Positions 50,609 to 59,583 of a DNA stretch of 64,000 nucleotides are shown here, in pieces. The position numbers and the translations under genes were made by a program. Source of the stretch: Nocardioides mesophilus (GTDB lineage: Bacteria > Actinomycetota > Actinomycetes > Propionibacteriales > Nocardioidaceae); the NCBI RefSeq assembly GCF_014395785.1, contig NZ_CP060713.1, positions 772,501 through 836,500 of the forward strand. Reading direction: 5' to 3'. How positions within the stretch are numbered: the first letter of the stretch is position 1; every line of letters starts with the position of its first letter. The notes beneath the pieces were generated by a model that was not told the origin of the DNA, ran no database searches, and saw only the letters and a list, made by a program, of their open reading frames with translations.

Positions 50609-52102
50609 CTACGGTGCGGCGAGCCGCACCGACACCACGTCGGCGCGGTTGTTCGGGTCTGCCGTGCTCACCGAGAAGAACGCCAGGAAGTCCTGCCCGG
50701 CCGAGTCCAGCCCCTGGTAGTCACCCAGGAAGAGCCCTCGGGCGAACGGCGCCTGCTCCATGTCGAAGGGACCGCCGATGTGCTGCTCGCTCCAGGTCGC
50801 CCCGTTGTCGTGCGAGTGCGCGAGGAACGCGTCGGTGGGCAGGCCGGGAGTGGCGTCGTTGCTCCGGAAGTCGTAGTAGGAGACGCCGACGGTGCCGTCG
50901 GAGGACACTTCGACCGCCGCGTTGAAGGCTGCTGCCGGCACCGGCGTGCCGTTGACCTTCGCCGGCGCGCTCCAGCTCCGCCCGCCGTCACTCGACTGCG
51001 AGATCACCACGTCGGGCCGGGCGCCGGCGGAGTACCGTCCGTCCGCCCACACCACGTAGACCCGGCCGGAGTCCCCGTCGACGGCAATGTCGGGGATGTT
51101 CGTGCCGGCGCGCACAGGCTGCCCGGTGTCGGGGTCGCAGACCCGCTCGGCACCGCACGGCGCGATCTCGCTGAAGTTGGCCACCTTGGTGACCGGCGAC
51201 CAGTGCAAGCCCGCGTCGCGCGAGGTCATCACCCCGATGAAGTTCTGGTTCGGTGAGGGTTGCAGGCCAGATCCGCGACCGGTCCAGAACACGTCGACCA
51301 GGGTGCCGTCGGGCAGCACCGCGACCTGGTTCCCCAGCGTGAACACGTTCTGCGCGCTCATCGCCACCGGCGCCGACCAGGTGGCTCCGTGGTCGGTGGA
51401 CCGGGAGAACATCGGCTGCCCGCGGTAGGCGAACGAGTGGAACTCCGAGATGTCGCTCCGGCTCCCACCGGGCAGGGCGCCGCGGTCCCACACGGCGTAG
51501 ACGTAGCCGTCACGGGTCGGGTCGGCCGTGATCGACTCCTTGTCGTTGAAGTTCAGCCCGTTCGTGTCCCGGAGCAGCGTCTTCGGGGCGTCCCAGGTGG
51601 CGCCGCCGTCCGTGGACTTCGACACCAGGATCGCCGAGGTCTCCAGCAGGTCCGAGACCGACAGCGAGATCTGGTAGGCGTTGCCCGACGGGTCGAAGGT
51701 GACCCACGGGTCCGAGGCGCGCTCGTAGGCGTTCTGGCCGGTGCCGCCGGCGCACGCGCTGAAGGCCGCGAACGTGGACGACCAGGTCAGCCCTCCGTCG
51801 GACGATCGCGCTGTCACGAGCCCCCGCGCCCCGCCGTCGGACCACCGGTCCTGCTGGAAGACGCCGATGACGTTGTCCGGGTTGGTCGGGTTGACCGCGA
51901 CGAACGGTTCCACCTCGGTGTTGGGGTAGACCACCGAGTCGGGCAGCATCTGCCCCACGGTGCATCCGCTGAACGGGCTCGGGCCGGACGCGGTGACCGC
52001 GGGCGCCGCGGTGTAGGGATAGGCGTGGACGGGGCCGGCCAGGCCGGCCGCCGCTCCGGCGACGAGCGTCGCGACCGACAGACCGACGAGAACCGAGCGC
52101 AT
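50609..52102 (-). CDS. secreted sialidase-like protein with six Asp-box repeats
   Basis: A 497-residue exported protein. ATG 52102 has GGTGGAGG upstream and gives a signal peptide (MRSVLVGLSVATLVAGAAAGLAGPVHA). The beta-propeller shows six Asp boxes of the S-x-D-x-G-x-x-W type: SSDGGLTW, STDGGATW, STDHGATW, SRDAGLHW, SSDGGRSW, SHDNGATW. The catalytic Arg triad of true sialidases was not identified with confidence, so it may be a sugar-binding or other BNR-repeat protein rather than a sialidase. It lies next to decayed cpaF DNA on the same strand and has no partner gene. Confidence 0.82.
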   Translation of the reverse strand: MRSVLVGLSVATLVAGAAAGLAGPVHAYPYTAAPAVTASGPSPFSGCTVGQMLPDSVVYPNTEVEPFVAVNPTNPDNVIGVFQQDRWSDGGARGLVTARSSDGGLTWSSTFAAFSACAGGTGQNAYERASDPWVTFDPSGNAYQISLSVSDLLETSAILVSKSTDGGATWDAPKTLLRDTNGLNFNDKESITADPTRDGYVYAVWDRGALPGGSRSDISEFHSFAYRGQPMFSRSTDHGATWSAPVAMSAQNVFTLGNQVAVLPDGTLVDVFWTGRGSGLQPSPNQNFIGVMTSRDAGLHWSPVTKVANFSEIAPCGAERVCDPDTGQPVRAGTNIPDIAVDGDSGRVYVVWADGRYSAGARPDVVISQSSDGGRSWSAPAKVNGTPVPAAAFNAAVEVSSDGTVGVSYYDFRSNDATPGLPTDAFLAHSHDNGATWSEQHIGGPFDMEQAPFARGLFLGDYQGLDSAGQDFLAFFSVSTADPNNRADVVSVRLAAP

Positions 52103-52470
52103 GACGACCTCCACCGAGCGAGTTGGCCAGGCTCCGGTTTCCCGGCCCCGCACTCCAACGTTGGCACTCCCCGGTCACCGCCGACATAGCCTTCCTGGGC
52201 TGCCCCTACCTCGCTTTCCGACGACGTCGACCGCTCGTGCCCAGGCTCCGCGGCTGGCCACCGGCTGGACCTGGACGTTTCACTCGGGCGAGCGGGGGAA
52301 CTCTTCCAGCGTCCGGTCGGCAGCACGACCGATGTGCCCCGCCGCATCTCGGGAGCGGCGGGTTCCGCATGTCCGCCGCCCCACGGCATGAGTTCAGTCC
52401 GGCACCCAACGAGCGTGCGTTCTAGCCGAGCGTGGCCATCGCGGCAACGCCGCCTCGACCGAACCTGCAA
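52103..52470. other. 368 bp between the two secreted-protein genes
   Basis: No gene. Contains the second copy (52309-52367) of the 59-bp segment found upstream of cpaF (43130-43188). The promoter of the Asp-box protein should lie in the first about 100 bp. Confidence 0.5.
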
Positions 52471-55400
52471 TCACGAGCAGCCGAGCACTCCCATGATGCG
52501 TCGCGCATCGCGAATCAGGCTGGCGGCGTCCGACGTCGAGATCTTCTTGCCCGACTGAGCCTCCACCTGGCTGATGAACGACGTCAGCTTGTCGCAGGCC
52601 GCGCTGGTGTCGCCTCTGCTCACCGCCGCCTGTGCGCTTTGCAGAGTCGTCAGCAGGCTCTTCCGGGCGGGTGCGCTCGACAAGTTCTGCACCTTCGCCT
52701 GCAGAGCGGTGAGCTGGGTGACGGCGCCCTTCACCGTCACGGTGAAGGTCGCGCTGCCGGTGTTTCCGGCCGCGTCAGTCGCCGTGCACGTGACCTGGGT
52801 GGTGCCGATGCCGAACGTGCTGCCCGAGGCGCGGCTGCAGGTCACTTCCGGGCTCACCGGGTCCGCGTCGGTCGCGGTCGCAGTGAAGGGCACTGAGGCC
52901 CCCGCGGAGGAGGTGGCGTCGAGGATCACGTCGGCCACGGTCACGGTCGGCGCGGTGGTGTCGACGACCCAGCTGTAGCCAGCCGGAGTCAGGTCGACAT
53001 TGCCGGCAGCGTCCCGGGCACGCACCTGGAACGCATGGCTCCCTTCGGCCAGGCCGCTGTAGGTCTTCGGGCTGGTGCAGGCCGTGAACGTGCCCCCGTC
53101 GAGCTTGCACTCGAAGCCCGCCACACCGACCAGGTCGCTCCCGTCGAACGTGAAGCCGGCTGCGGTCTGCTTGGTCGGGTTGGCCGGCTGTGTGACCGTC
53201 ACCCGAGTGTCCGGGGCGATGGTGTCGGCGACGGTCACGGTGAAGCTCGCGGTGCCGGTGTTGCCGGCCGCGTCGGTCGCCGAGCAGGTGACCATGGTGG
53301 CGCCAAGGGCGAACGTGCTGTCCGAGGCCGGGTCGCAAGTGGCCTCCTTCGTCCCGTCCACGGCGTCCTGGGCGGTGGCGCCGAACGTCGCCTTCGCGCC
53401 AGCCGGCCCGGTCGCCTCGACCTTCTTGTTCGCCGGAACGGTCACCACCGGGGCGGTGGTGTCCGAGACGGTCACGGTGAAGCTCGCGGTGCCGGTGTTG
53501 CCGGCCGCGTCGGTCGCCGAGCAGGTGACCGTGGTGGTGCCAAGGGCGAACGTGCTGTCCGAGGCCGGGTCGCAGGTGGCCTCCGTCGTCCCGTCCACGG
53601 CGTCCCGGGCGGTGGCGCCGAACGTCGCCGTCGCACCAGCTGGCCCGGTCGCCTCGACGCCCATGTCCGCGGGAACGGTGACGACCGGAGCCGTCCGGTC
53701 CTCGATCGTGAAGCTCCCGGGTGTGTACCCGGTGATGGTGTAGTTGCTCCCCGGATCACCGCCGGTGCACTTGGTCACGTAGTCACCGACGGCAGCGTCG
53801 GAACCGATCGTCACCTCCTCGGTCCCCGAGGCGTCGTACACGGCGCCGGTGGGCTCGGTGAGGAAGCCGTCCTCACCGAGGAATCCGGTCGCCGGGCAGG
53901 TCACGCTCGGCGCCGAGGTGGACCCGTGGCTCTGGTCGGGCGGGCTGCTGGCGGTGACCACCACCGCTGCTCGGTCGACCACCAGCGTGCCGTCGGCCCA
54001 CGACACGGTGTAGCTGGAGCTGGAGAGGCCCGAGCAGTGGATGGTGTAGCTGCCGGCCGGTGTCGTCTCCGAGAGCACGATCGGGTTCGCGTAGCCGGTG
54101 TCCGTGCTCGCGTAGACGCGACAGGAGAGCGTGCCGGTGAGGCTGCTCGTGCTGATGCTGTAGGTGGCGTCGAGCGAAGGCGGGGTGGTGCCGAAGGTGT
54201 AGCGCTTGTCGTTCGCCGTGATCTTGAGCGGCGGCGGCAGGGGGGCAGTGATCGTGAAGGTGCCGTCCCGGTAGGAGCCGATGGTGTAGCTCGGGCCCGG
54301 GTTACCGCCGGAGCAGTGGCTGACATATCTGCCCTGAGGCGTGGTCGAGCCGATGGTGACCGGCCTGAAGATGTACTCGCTCGTGCTGCCGCTGGCGAGG
54401 GTGTATCCGCCCATCTGTCCGGTCGGTGCGGTCACGAAGTGATCGCTGCCGACGAAGCCGTTGCTCGTGCAGCTGACGGTCGGTGCGGACGCGGTGCCGT
54501 ACGGCTGGCTGAGCGGCGCTGCGGTGGCGACCACGGTGAGCAGCTTCTTGCCCGAGCTGAAGCTCTGCTTCACCTGCGGGGCAAGGGCGTAGTTGCTGAT
54601 GCCGTCCTCGCTGGCGGTGATCGTGCAGGTTCCCGAAGCGCGCACGGTGACCATGGCCCCGCTCACCGTGCAGGTGCCGGGCGTGTCACTGCTGAAGCCG
54701 ACCGTGACGGTGGAGGCCGACGCGTAGCTCGCGATGTCGAAGGCGGCGTCGCCGAAGGACTTGCTGGGCAGGGTGGTCAGGTCGAAGACGATGCCTCTGA
54801 CGGTCAGGGTGGCCGGGTCGGAGGTCACCGTTCCGCCGCAGGTGGTGGCGACCGCCCGGTACTGGAGGTCACCCGGGCGAACGGACGCATCGAAGCTCAT
54901 GGTGGCCCAGGCGGAGCCCGACGTGGTGCCGTGCTCGACGAAGACGTCGCCGGGGGCGTCGGTCCAGGTCTTGCCGCCGTCGGTGGAGGTCTGCCACTTC
55001 ACCTGCGGGGTTCCGCCGTAGACGGCCGTCTCCGAGACGCTGACGCTGAAGGTGACGGCGGTGCCGTAGGTGGCGGTCAGGTCGGCGGGCTGGTCGAGGA
55101 ACGTGGGAGCCGGAGCGCAGGGGCGGACGATCTGGTTCAGGATCCCTTGGGTCTCGCTGGACCGGTACGCCGCGGACGGGGTCGTCGTGTCGAGGAAGAC
55201 GGCCGATAGGTAGTCCTCACCGATCGGCAGGTCCTTGGTCGTCCAGGTGGCTTGGCCATCCGCACCGACGGGGACCGTGGTCACCAACTTGCCTCCGCTG
55301 AGGATCTCGACGTTCCCGCTCAGCACCGGCTGATCCGATCCGACCACGGTGGTGCGGGTGGTGATGGTGACCGGGTCGTCGTCCATCGCCGGGTTCGGCG

Positions 55401-56369
55401 AGCTCGTGAGGGTCGTCGCCGTGTCGAACACGGGCGCGAGGATCGGATCGCCAGGCGTGGAACCGGCCGTCAGCGACGTGCGCGATCCCAGGCTCGGGTC
55501 GTTGCGCACACTCGGGTCGATAAAGCTGGATCCGCCTCCGCCGCCGCCGGGGTAGTTGTTCGCGTAGGGGCTGCCGCCCCCGCCGCCGTAGTAGTAGCCG
55601 GCCCCGCCCCGCCGCCGCCGTCCCCGGGGTAGTAGCACGGGTTGGCCTCCCGGACACCCGCGGCGTCACCGCCCTTGCCGTTGGACAGGAAGCCACCCCA
55701 GCTGCCGGCATTGCCGTCGGAGCAGTAGCCGGGATCGTGACCTGCGGCGCCGCCGCTGCCGCCGCCGGTGGCCGTCGCGCCGCCACCGCCGCCACCGTCC
55801 ACGGCATAGTTGAAGCCGCCGTTTCCGCCGGCTGTCGCGCCCGTACCTGCGTCCGCGTTGCCTCCGACCGCATGCGGTCTGTTGGTCGCGAGGTCGTTGC
55901 CGCCGCCTCCTCCGCCACCGGCCACCGCGAGCGCATGCTGACAGCCGTCCGACCCTGCCGTGGAGAGGTACTGGGCAGCTCCTCCGTTTCCGCCGGCCTC
56001 ACCGGTGAACGTCGTGCCGTCAAAGACCCTGCTTCCGGCGCCCTGCCCGCCAGGTGCGCCCCTCAGCGTTCCGACGGTGAGGACCTGGCCCGGCGAGACC
56101 GCGACCTCAGCGACCAGGGTCGAGCCAAGGCCACCGGTCGACAGTCCTTTGGTCTCGCCCTTCTGGCCGCGCAGCACCGTCCGGACGGCGGTGACGCCGC
56201 TCGCAGGCACCGTGTACGTTCCGGTCGGCTGGAGGTTCGCCGACGTGAAGCAGGGAGTGCTGAACGTGGGGGCGGCGGCCGACGCGGGCCCGGCAGCCAC
56301 GAAGGACAGTCCTCCGCTGGCGACCAGGATTGCACCGGCCATGCCGAGGACGACGGACTTGTGACTCAT
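52471..56369 (-). pseudogene. large secreted surface protein with Gly-rich, Ig-like, MBG, HYR and FIMAH domains, one-base frameshift
   Basis: After adding one base at the C run 55602-55605 (plus-strand view), a 1299-residue protein results. Start MSHKSVVLGMAGAILVASGG has GGGGGAGAA upstream and a clear signal peptide ending in ASA. Then come a Gly-rich region (about 110-290), Ig-like/Big repeats (TTLTSSPNPAMDDDPVTI), MBG-type repeats (ITANDKRYTFGTTPPSL, VVVTASSPPDQSHGSTSAP), three HYR domains each with CSATDAAGNTG or CTATDAAGNTG, and a C-terminal FIMAH domain (LTALQAKVQNLSSA, CDKLTSFISQVEAQ). No sorting signal is seen. Likely an extracellular adhesive or matrix protein. The shift may be a sequencing error. 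Confidence 0.82.
53221..53694 (-). repeat. two near-identical 237-bp HYR-coding repeats
   Basis: 53221-53457 and 53458-53694 are tandem copies of 79 codons encoding the first two HYR domains (FGATAQDAVDGTKEATCDPA against FGATARDAVDGTTEATCDPA). The low divergence shows a recent internal duplication. Such repeats can also mislead short-read assembly. Confidence 0.85.
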
Positions 56370-56528
56370 GCGGTTCTCCCCCGGCGGCTGTAGCCGCAGC
56401 AAGCGCCCGCGGTGCTGTCCATATTGGCGATTTTGTCGCCCTTGCACCATGCCCGTTCGGGCCAGTCCGGCTAGTCATTTGTAGCCGGTCCGCGGCCGCT
56501 ACCGCTGCGCGAGCGCCGTTCGGGCGGC

Positions 56529-57434
56529 TCAGGCCTGGTGCAGCAGGTCCCCGAAGATGTCGCCGTGCGCCTCGACCCGGGCGAGCACCTCGTCCATCAG
56601 CAGGTGGTCGATCTCCTCGGGATCGGCGGCACCGGCCTCGATCTCCTCCCAGGTGCGCGGCGCGGCGACGTACGGCTGGGCCCGGCCGCGCAACGAGTAC
56701 GGCGAGATCGTGGTCTTGCTGCCGGTGTTCTGCGACCAGTCGAGGAAGACCTTGCCGGGGCGCAGCGCCTTGGTCATCTTCCACACCACCAGGTCGCCCC
56801 GCTCCTCCGCCATCTCCTGCGCGATCTGCTGGGCGAGGTCGCGCACCTCGTCGGCGTTCTTCTTCCCCGGCAGCGCGGCGTACAGGTGCAGCCCCTTGCT
56901 GCCGCTGGTCACCGGCGCCGAGGCCAGCCCCATCTCCGCAAGCCGGTCGCGCACCAGCAGCGCCACCTGGCAGCACTCCCCCAGCCCGGCGGGGGCACCG
57001 GGGTCGAGGTCGATGACCAGCCGGTCGGGGTTCTTCGGCCGGCCGTTGCCGCCGACCTTCCACTGGTGCACGTGCAGCTCAAGCGACGCCAGGTTCACCA
57101 GGTAGGTCAGCGTCGCGAGGTCGTCGATGACCGGGTAGTAGATCGTGTCGCCGCCGCCGCGCGAGCCGGTCGAGGACATCTTCACGGTGCGCAGCCACGA
57201 CGGCGCGCCCGAGGGCTGGTTCTTCTCGAAGAACTGGTTGCCGCCGGTGCCGTCCGGCCAGCGGATCCGGGTCACCGCCCGGTCCGCCACGTGCGGCAGC
57301 AGCACCGGCGCCACCTGGGCGTAGTAGTGCAGCACCTCGCCCTTGGTGGTGCCGGTCATCGGGTAGAGCACCTTGTCCAGGTTGGAGATCTTCAGCGTCC
57401 GGCCGTCGACCTCCACCATCACCTCACCCGGCAT
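56529..57434 (-). CDS. ligD: LigD-type primase/polymerase for non-homologous end joining
   Basis: A 301-residue archaeo-eukaryotic-primase-type polymerase (LigD PolDom). Key parts: LKISNLDKVLYPMTGTTKGEVLHYY, VIDLDPG (metal-binding Asp pair), SGSKGLHLY and VFLDWSQN. It fills gaps at broken DNA ends, preferring ribonucleotides, with Ku and ligase. Its start overlaps the ligase stop by 11 bp, so the two are one operon. Here the polymerase is a separate protein rather than fused as in mycobacterial LigD. Confidence 0.93.
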   Translation of the reverse strand: MPGEVMVEVDGRTLKISNLDKVLYPMTGTTKGEVLHYYAQVAPVLLPHVADRAVTRIRWPDGTGGNQFFEKNQPSGAPSWLRTVKMSSTGSRGGGDTIYYPVIDDLATLTYLVNLASLELHVHQWKVGGNGRPKNPDRLVIDLDPGAPAGLGECCQVALLVRDRLAEMGLASAPVTSGSKGLHLYAALPGKKNADEVRDLAQQIAQEMAEERGDLVVWKMTKALRPGKVFLDWSQNTGSKTTISPYSLRGRAQPYVAAPRTWEEIEAGAADPEEIDHLLMDEVLARVEAHGDIFGDLLHQA

Positions 57435-58380
57435 CTGCGCCCTCCCCCGGCTCGGTCAGGTCGGCCGGGTCCAGGTCCTCGCGGACCCCGAGGTACGCCG
57501 GCTGCCGCAGCCGGCCGCCGGAGGTGACGTTGAGCGCCGCGATCTCGACAACCACCTCGGGGCGCAGCCAGGTGGTGCCCTGCGCGTCGACCCGCGGCAC
57601 CTCGTCGACGAACGGCGAGCCGTCGGTCTCCAGCGGTCGCAGCAGCTCCAGCAGCTGCTGGCCGGACCGGCCGGCGATCCCGCTGCCGACCCGACCGCGG
57701 TAGAGCAGCCCGCCCTCGGCCGGGACCCCGACCAGCACGGCACCGATTCGGGTGGTGCTGCCGGTCTCGACCCGCCAGCCGCCGACGACGTACGAGCCGC
57801 TCGCGCGGTGCGGGAACTTCAGCCAGTCCTTGCTGCGCCGCCCCGGGTGGTAGGCCGAGGAGCGCTTCTTGCTGACGACGCCCTCGAGGCCCTGCGCGGC
57901 GGTGGCCTCCAGCAGCATCGCGCCGTCGTCGTACGTCGCCGGCACCTGCCAGTGCGGGCCGGCCAGGCCGAGCCCCTCCAACGCCGTACGCCGTTGCGAG
58001 AGCGGCCGGCCGGTGAAGTCCTCCCCGTCCAGCTCCAGCAGGTCGAAGACGATCAGCGTCACCGGGTTCGACTCCGCGAGCGACCGCGCCCGGGCCGGCT
58101 GGCGCACGTGCATCCGGTCCGCGAGCGCGCTGAACGACGGCACCCCGCCGGCGAACGCGACCACCTCGCCGTCGAGCAGCACCTCGTGGTCGCCGAGCGC
58201 CTCGACCAGCCCGGCCAGCTCCGGGTAGGCGATCGTCACGTCGTTCTCGTTGCGGGAGAAGAGCTGCAGCCGGCCGCCGGCGACCCGCACCAGCACCCGC
58301 ATGCCGTCCCACTTCACCTCGTGCAGCCACGCCGCACCCGTGGGCACGGTGGTGCCGCGCGTGGCCAGCATCGGACGCAT
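57424..58380 (-). CDS. ligD: ATP-dependent DNA ligase (LigD ligase domain)
   Basis: A 318-residue ligase with the KxDG active site in HEVKWDGMRV (the Lys is adenylated), VLLDGEVVAF, EGVVSKKRSSAY with motif IV, and a C-terminal OB fold (WRVETGSTTRIGAVLVG, RVGSGIAG). ATG 58380 gives the usual short lead MRPMLATRG. It seals ends in the Ku-dependent repair pathway. Divergent from the Ku gene, with a shared promoter region of 175 bp. Confidence 0.93.
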   Translation of the reverse strand: MRPMLATRGTTVPTGAAWLHEVKWDGMRVLVRVAGGRLQLFSRNENDVTIAYPELAGLVEALGDHEVLLDGEVVAFAGGVPSFSALADRMHVRQPARARSLAESNPVTLIVFDLLELDGEDFTGRPLSQRRTALEGLGLAGPHWQVPATYDDGAMLLEATAAQGLEGVVSKKRSSAYHPGRRSKDWLKFPHRASGSYVVGGWRVETGSTTRIGAVLVGVPAEGGLLYRGRVGSGIAGRSGQQLLELLRPLETDGSPFVDEVPRVDAQGTTWLRPEVVVEIAALNVTSGGRLRQPAYLGVREDLDPADLTEPGEGADAG

Positions 58381-58555
58381 GGGTACATCCTGACCGATCC
58401 GAGCGCCCGGAAACGCGGTCGCCACGACTCGGGGGTGGCATCAGCGAGCCGGATGGGTACACGCTGACCGATGAGTACGGTGATCCCACCGGGTCAACCC
58501 GGTGAGGGTCGGGCCAGGGCAGGGTCAGGAATCGGGGAAGGACGGGTGCACGCGC

Positions 58556-59545
58556 ATGCGAGCGATCTGGAAGGGCGCCGTGTCGTTCGGGCTGGTGAGC
58601 GTGCCCGTGAAGCTGTACGCCGCCACCGAGAGCCATGACATCTCGTTCCGGCAGGTGCACGCCAAGGACGGCGGCCGGATCAAGTACCAGCGGGTCTGCA
58701 GCATCGACGGCGAGGAGGTCGCCTACGCCGACATCGCCAAGGGCTACGAGACCGACGACGGCCAGATGGTGATCCTCAGCGAGGACGACTTCGCCGAGCT
58801 GCCGGCCAGCAGCAGCCGCGAGATCTCCGTGGAGAAGTTCGTGCCCCGCGAGCAGATCGAGCCGATGTGGCTGGAGAAGTCCTACTACCTCGAGCCGGAC
58901 AAGGCCGCCGCCAAGCCCTACGCGCTGCTCCGCGAGGCGCTCAAGGAGGCCGACCGGGTGGCGGTGGTGACGGTGTCGCTGCGCTCCCGGATGACCACCG
59001 CGGTGCTGCGGGTGCGCGACGACGTGATCGTCATGCAGACGATGATGTGGCCCGACGAGATCCGCCAGCCTGACTTCGGCGGCCTCGACGCGGCCGACAT
59101 GGACGTCAAGCCGCAAGAGCTGAAGATGGCCAAGATGCTCGTCGAGACGCTGGCCGGCGACTACGACCCCTCCGAGTACGACGACGACTACCAGGAGGCG
59201 CTCGAGGCGCTGGTCCGGGCCAAGCTCGAGGGCGGCGAGGTGCAGCACCTCGAGCAGCCGAAGCCGACCGGCGGCGAGGTGGTCGACCTGCTCGCCGCGC
59301 TGCAGAAGTCGGTGGCGGCGGCGAAGTCCTCACGCGGCGAGGAGGCCGCCGAGGCGACCGGGTCGGGCGAGGAGGCCGAGGCCGAGGAGCCGGAGGAGAA
59401 GCCGGCCCGGAAGAGCCCGGCCAGGAAGACCGCCGCCAAGGCCCCCGCGAAGAAGACGGCCGCCAAGAAGGCACCGGCGAAGAAGGCCGCGCAGTCCACC
59501 TCGAAGAAGCCGGCGGCGAAGAAGACCGCGCGCAAGGCCAGCTGA
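58556..59545 (+). CDS. ku: Ku DNA-end-binding protein
   Basis: A 329-residue bacterial Ku. The core begins MRAIWKGAVSFGLVSVPVKLY and has IKYQRVCSIDGEEV, YYLEPDK, PYALLREAL and MTTAVLRVR. The last about 70 residues are a Lys/Ala/Pro-rich tail (PAKKTAAKK repeats) that binds DNA and is seen in the actinobacterial Ku with extended C termini. It homodimerises on double-strand ends and recruits the ligase and polymerase encoded next to it in the divergent direction. Confidence 0.96.
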   Translation: MRAIWKGAVSFGLVSVPVKLYAATESHDISFRQVHAKDGGRIKYQRVCSIDGEEVAYADIAKGYETDDGQMVILSEDDFAELPASSSREISVEKFVPREQIEPMWLEKSYYLEPDKAAAKPYALLREALKEADRVAVVTVSLRSRMTTAVLRVRDDVIVMQTMMWPDEIRQPDFGGLDAADMDVKPQELKMAKMLVETLAGDYDPSEYDDDYQEALEALVRAKLEGGEVQHLEQPKPTGGEVVDLLAALQKSVAAAKSSRGEEAAEATGSGEEAEAEEPEEKPARKSPARKTAAKAPAKKTAAKKAPAKKAAQSTSKKPAAKKTARKAS

Positions 59546-59583
59546 GTCTCGGCACGCCGACCGCCGCCGGCTGCCGGGACTCA
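59543..59583. terminator. bidirectional terminator covering both stop codons
   Basis: TGAGTCTCGGCA (59543-59554) pairs with TGCCGGGACTCA (59572-59583), with one mismatch. The first arm starts with the Ku TGA and the second ends with the amidase TGA read on the other strand, so the hairpin serves both convergent genes. Confidence 0.65.

Noticed and set aside
55737-57016. Open frames on the plus strand opposite the surface protein and LigD polymerase
   Set aside because: Antisense to well-supported coding sequence and low-complexity Arg/Pro/Ala-rich.
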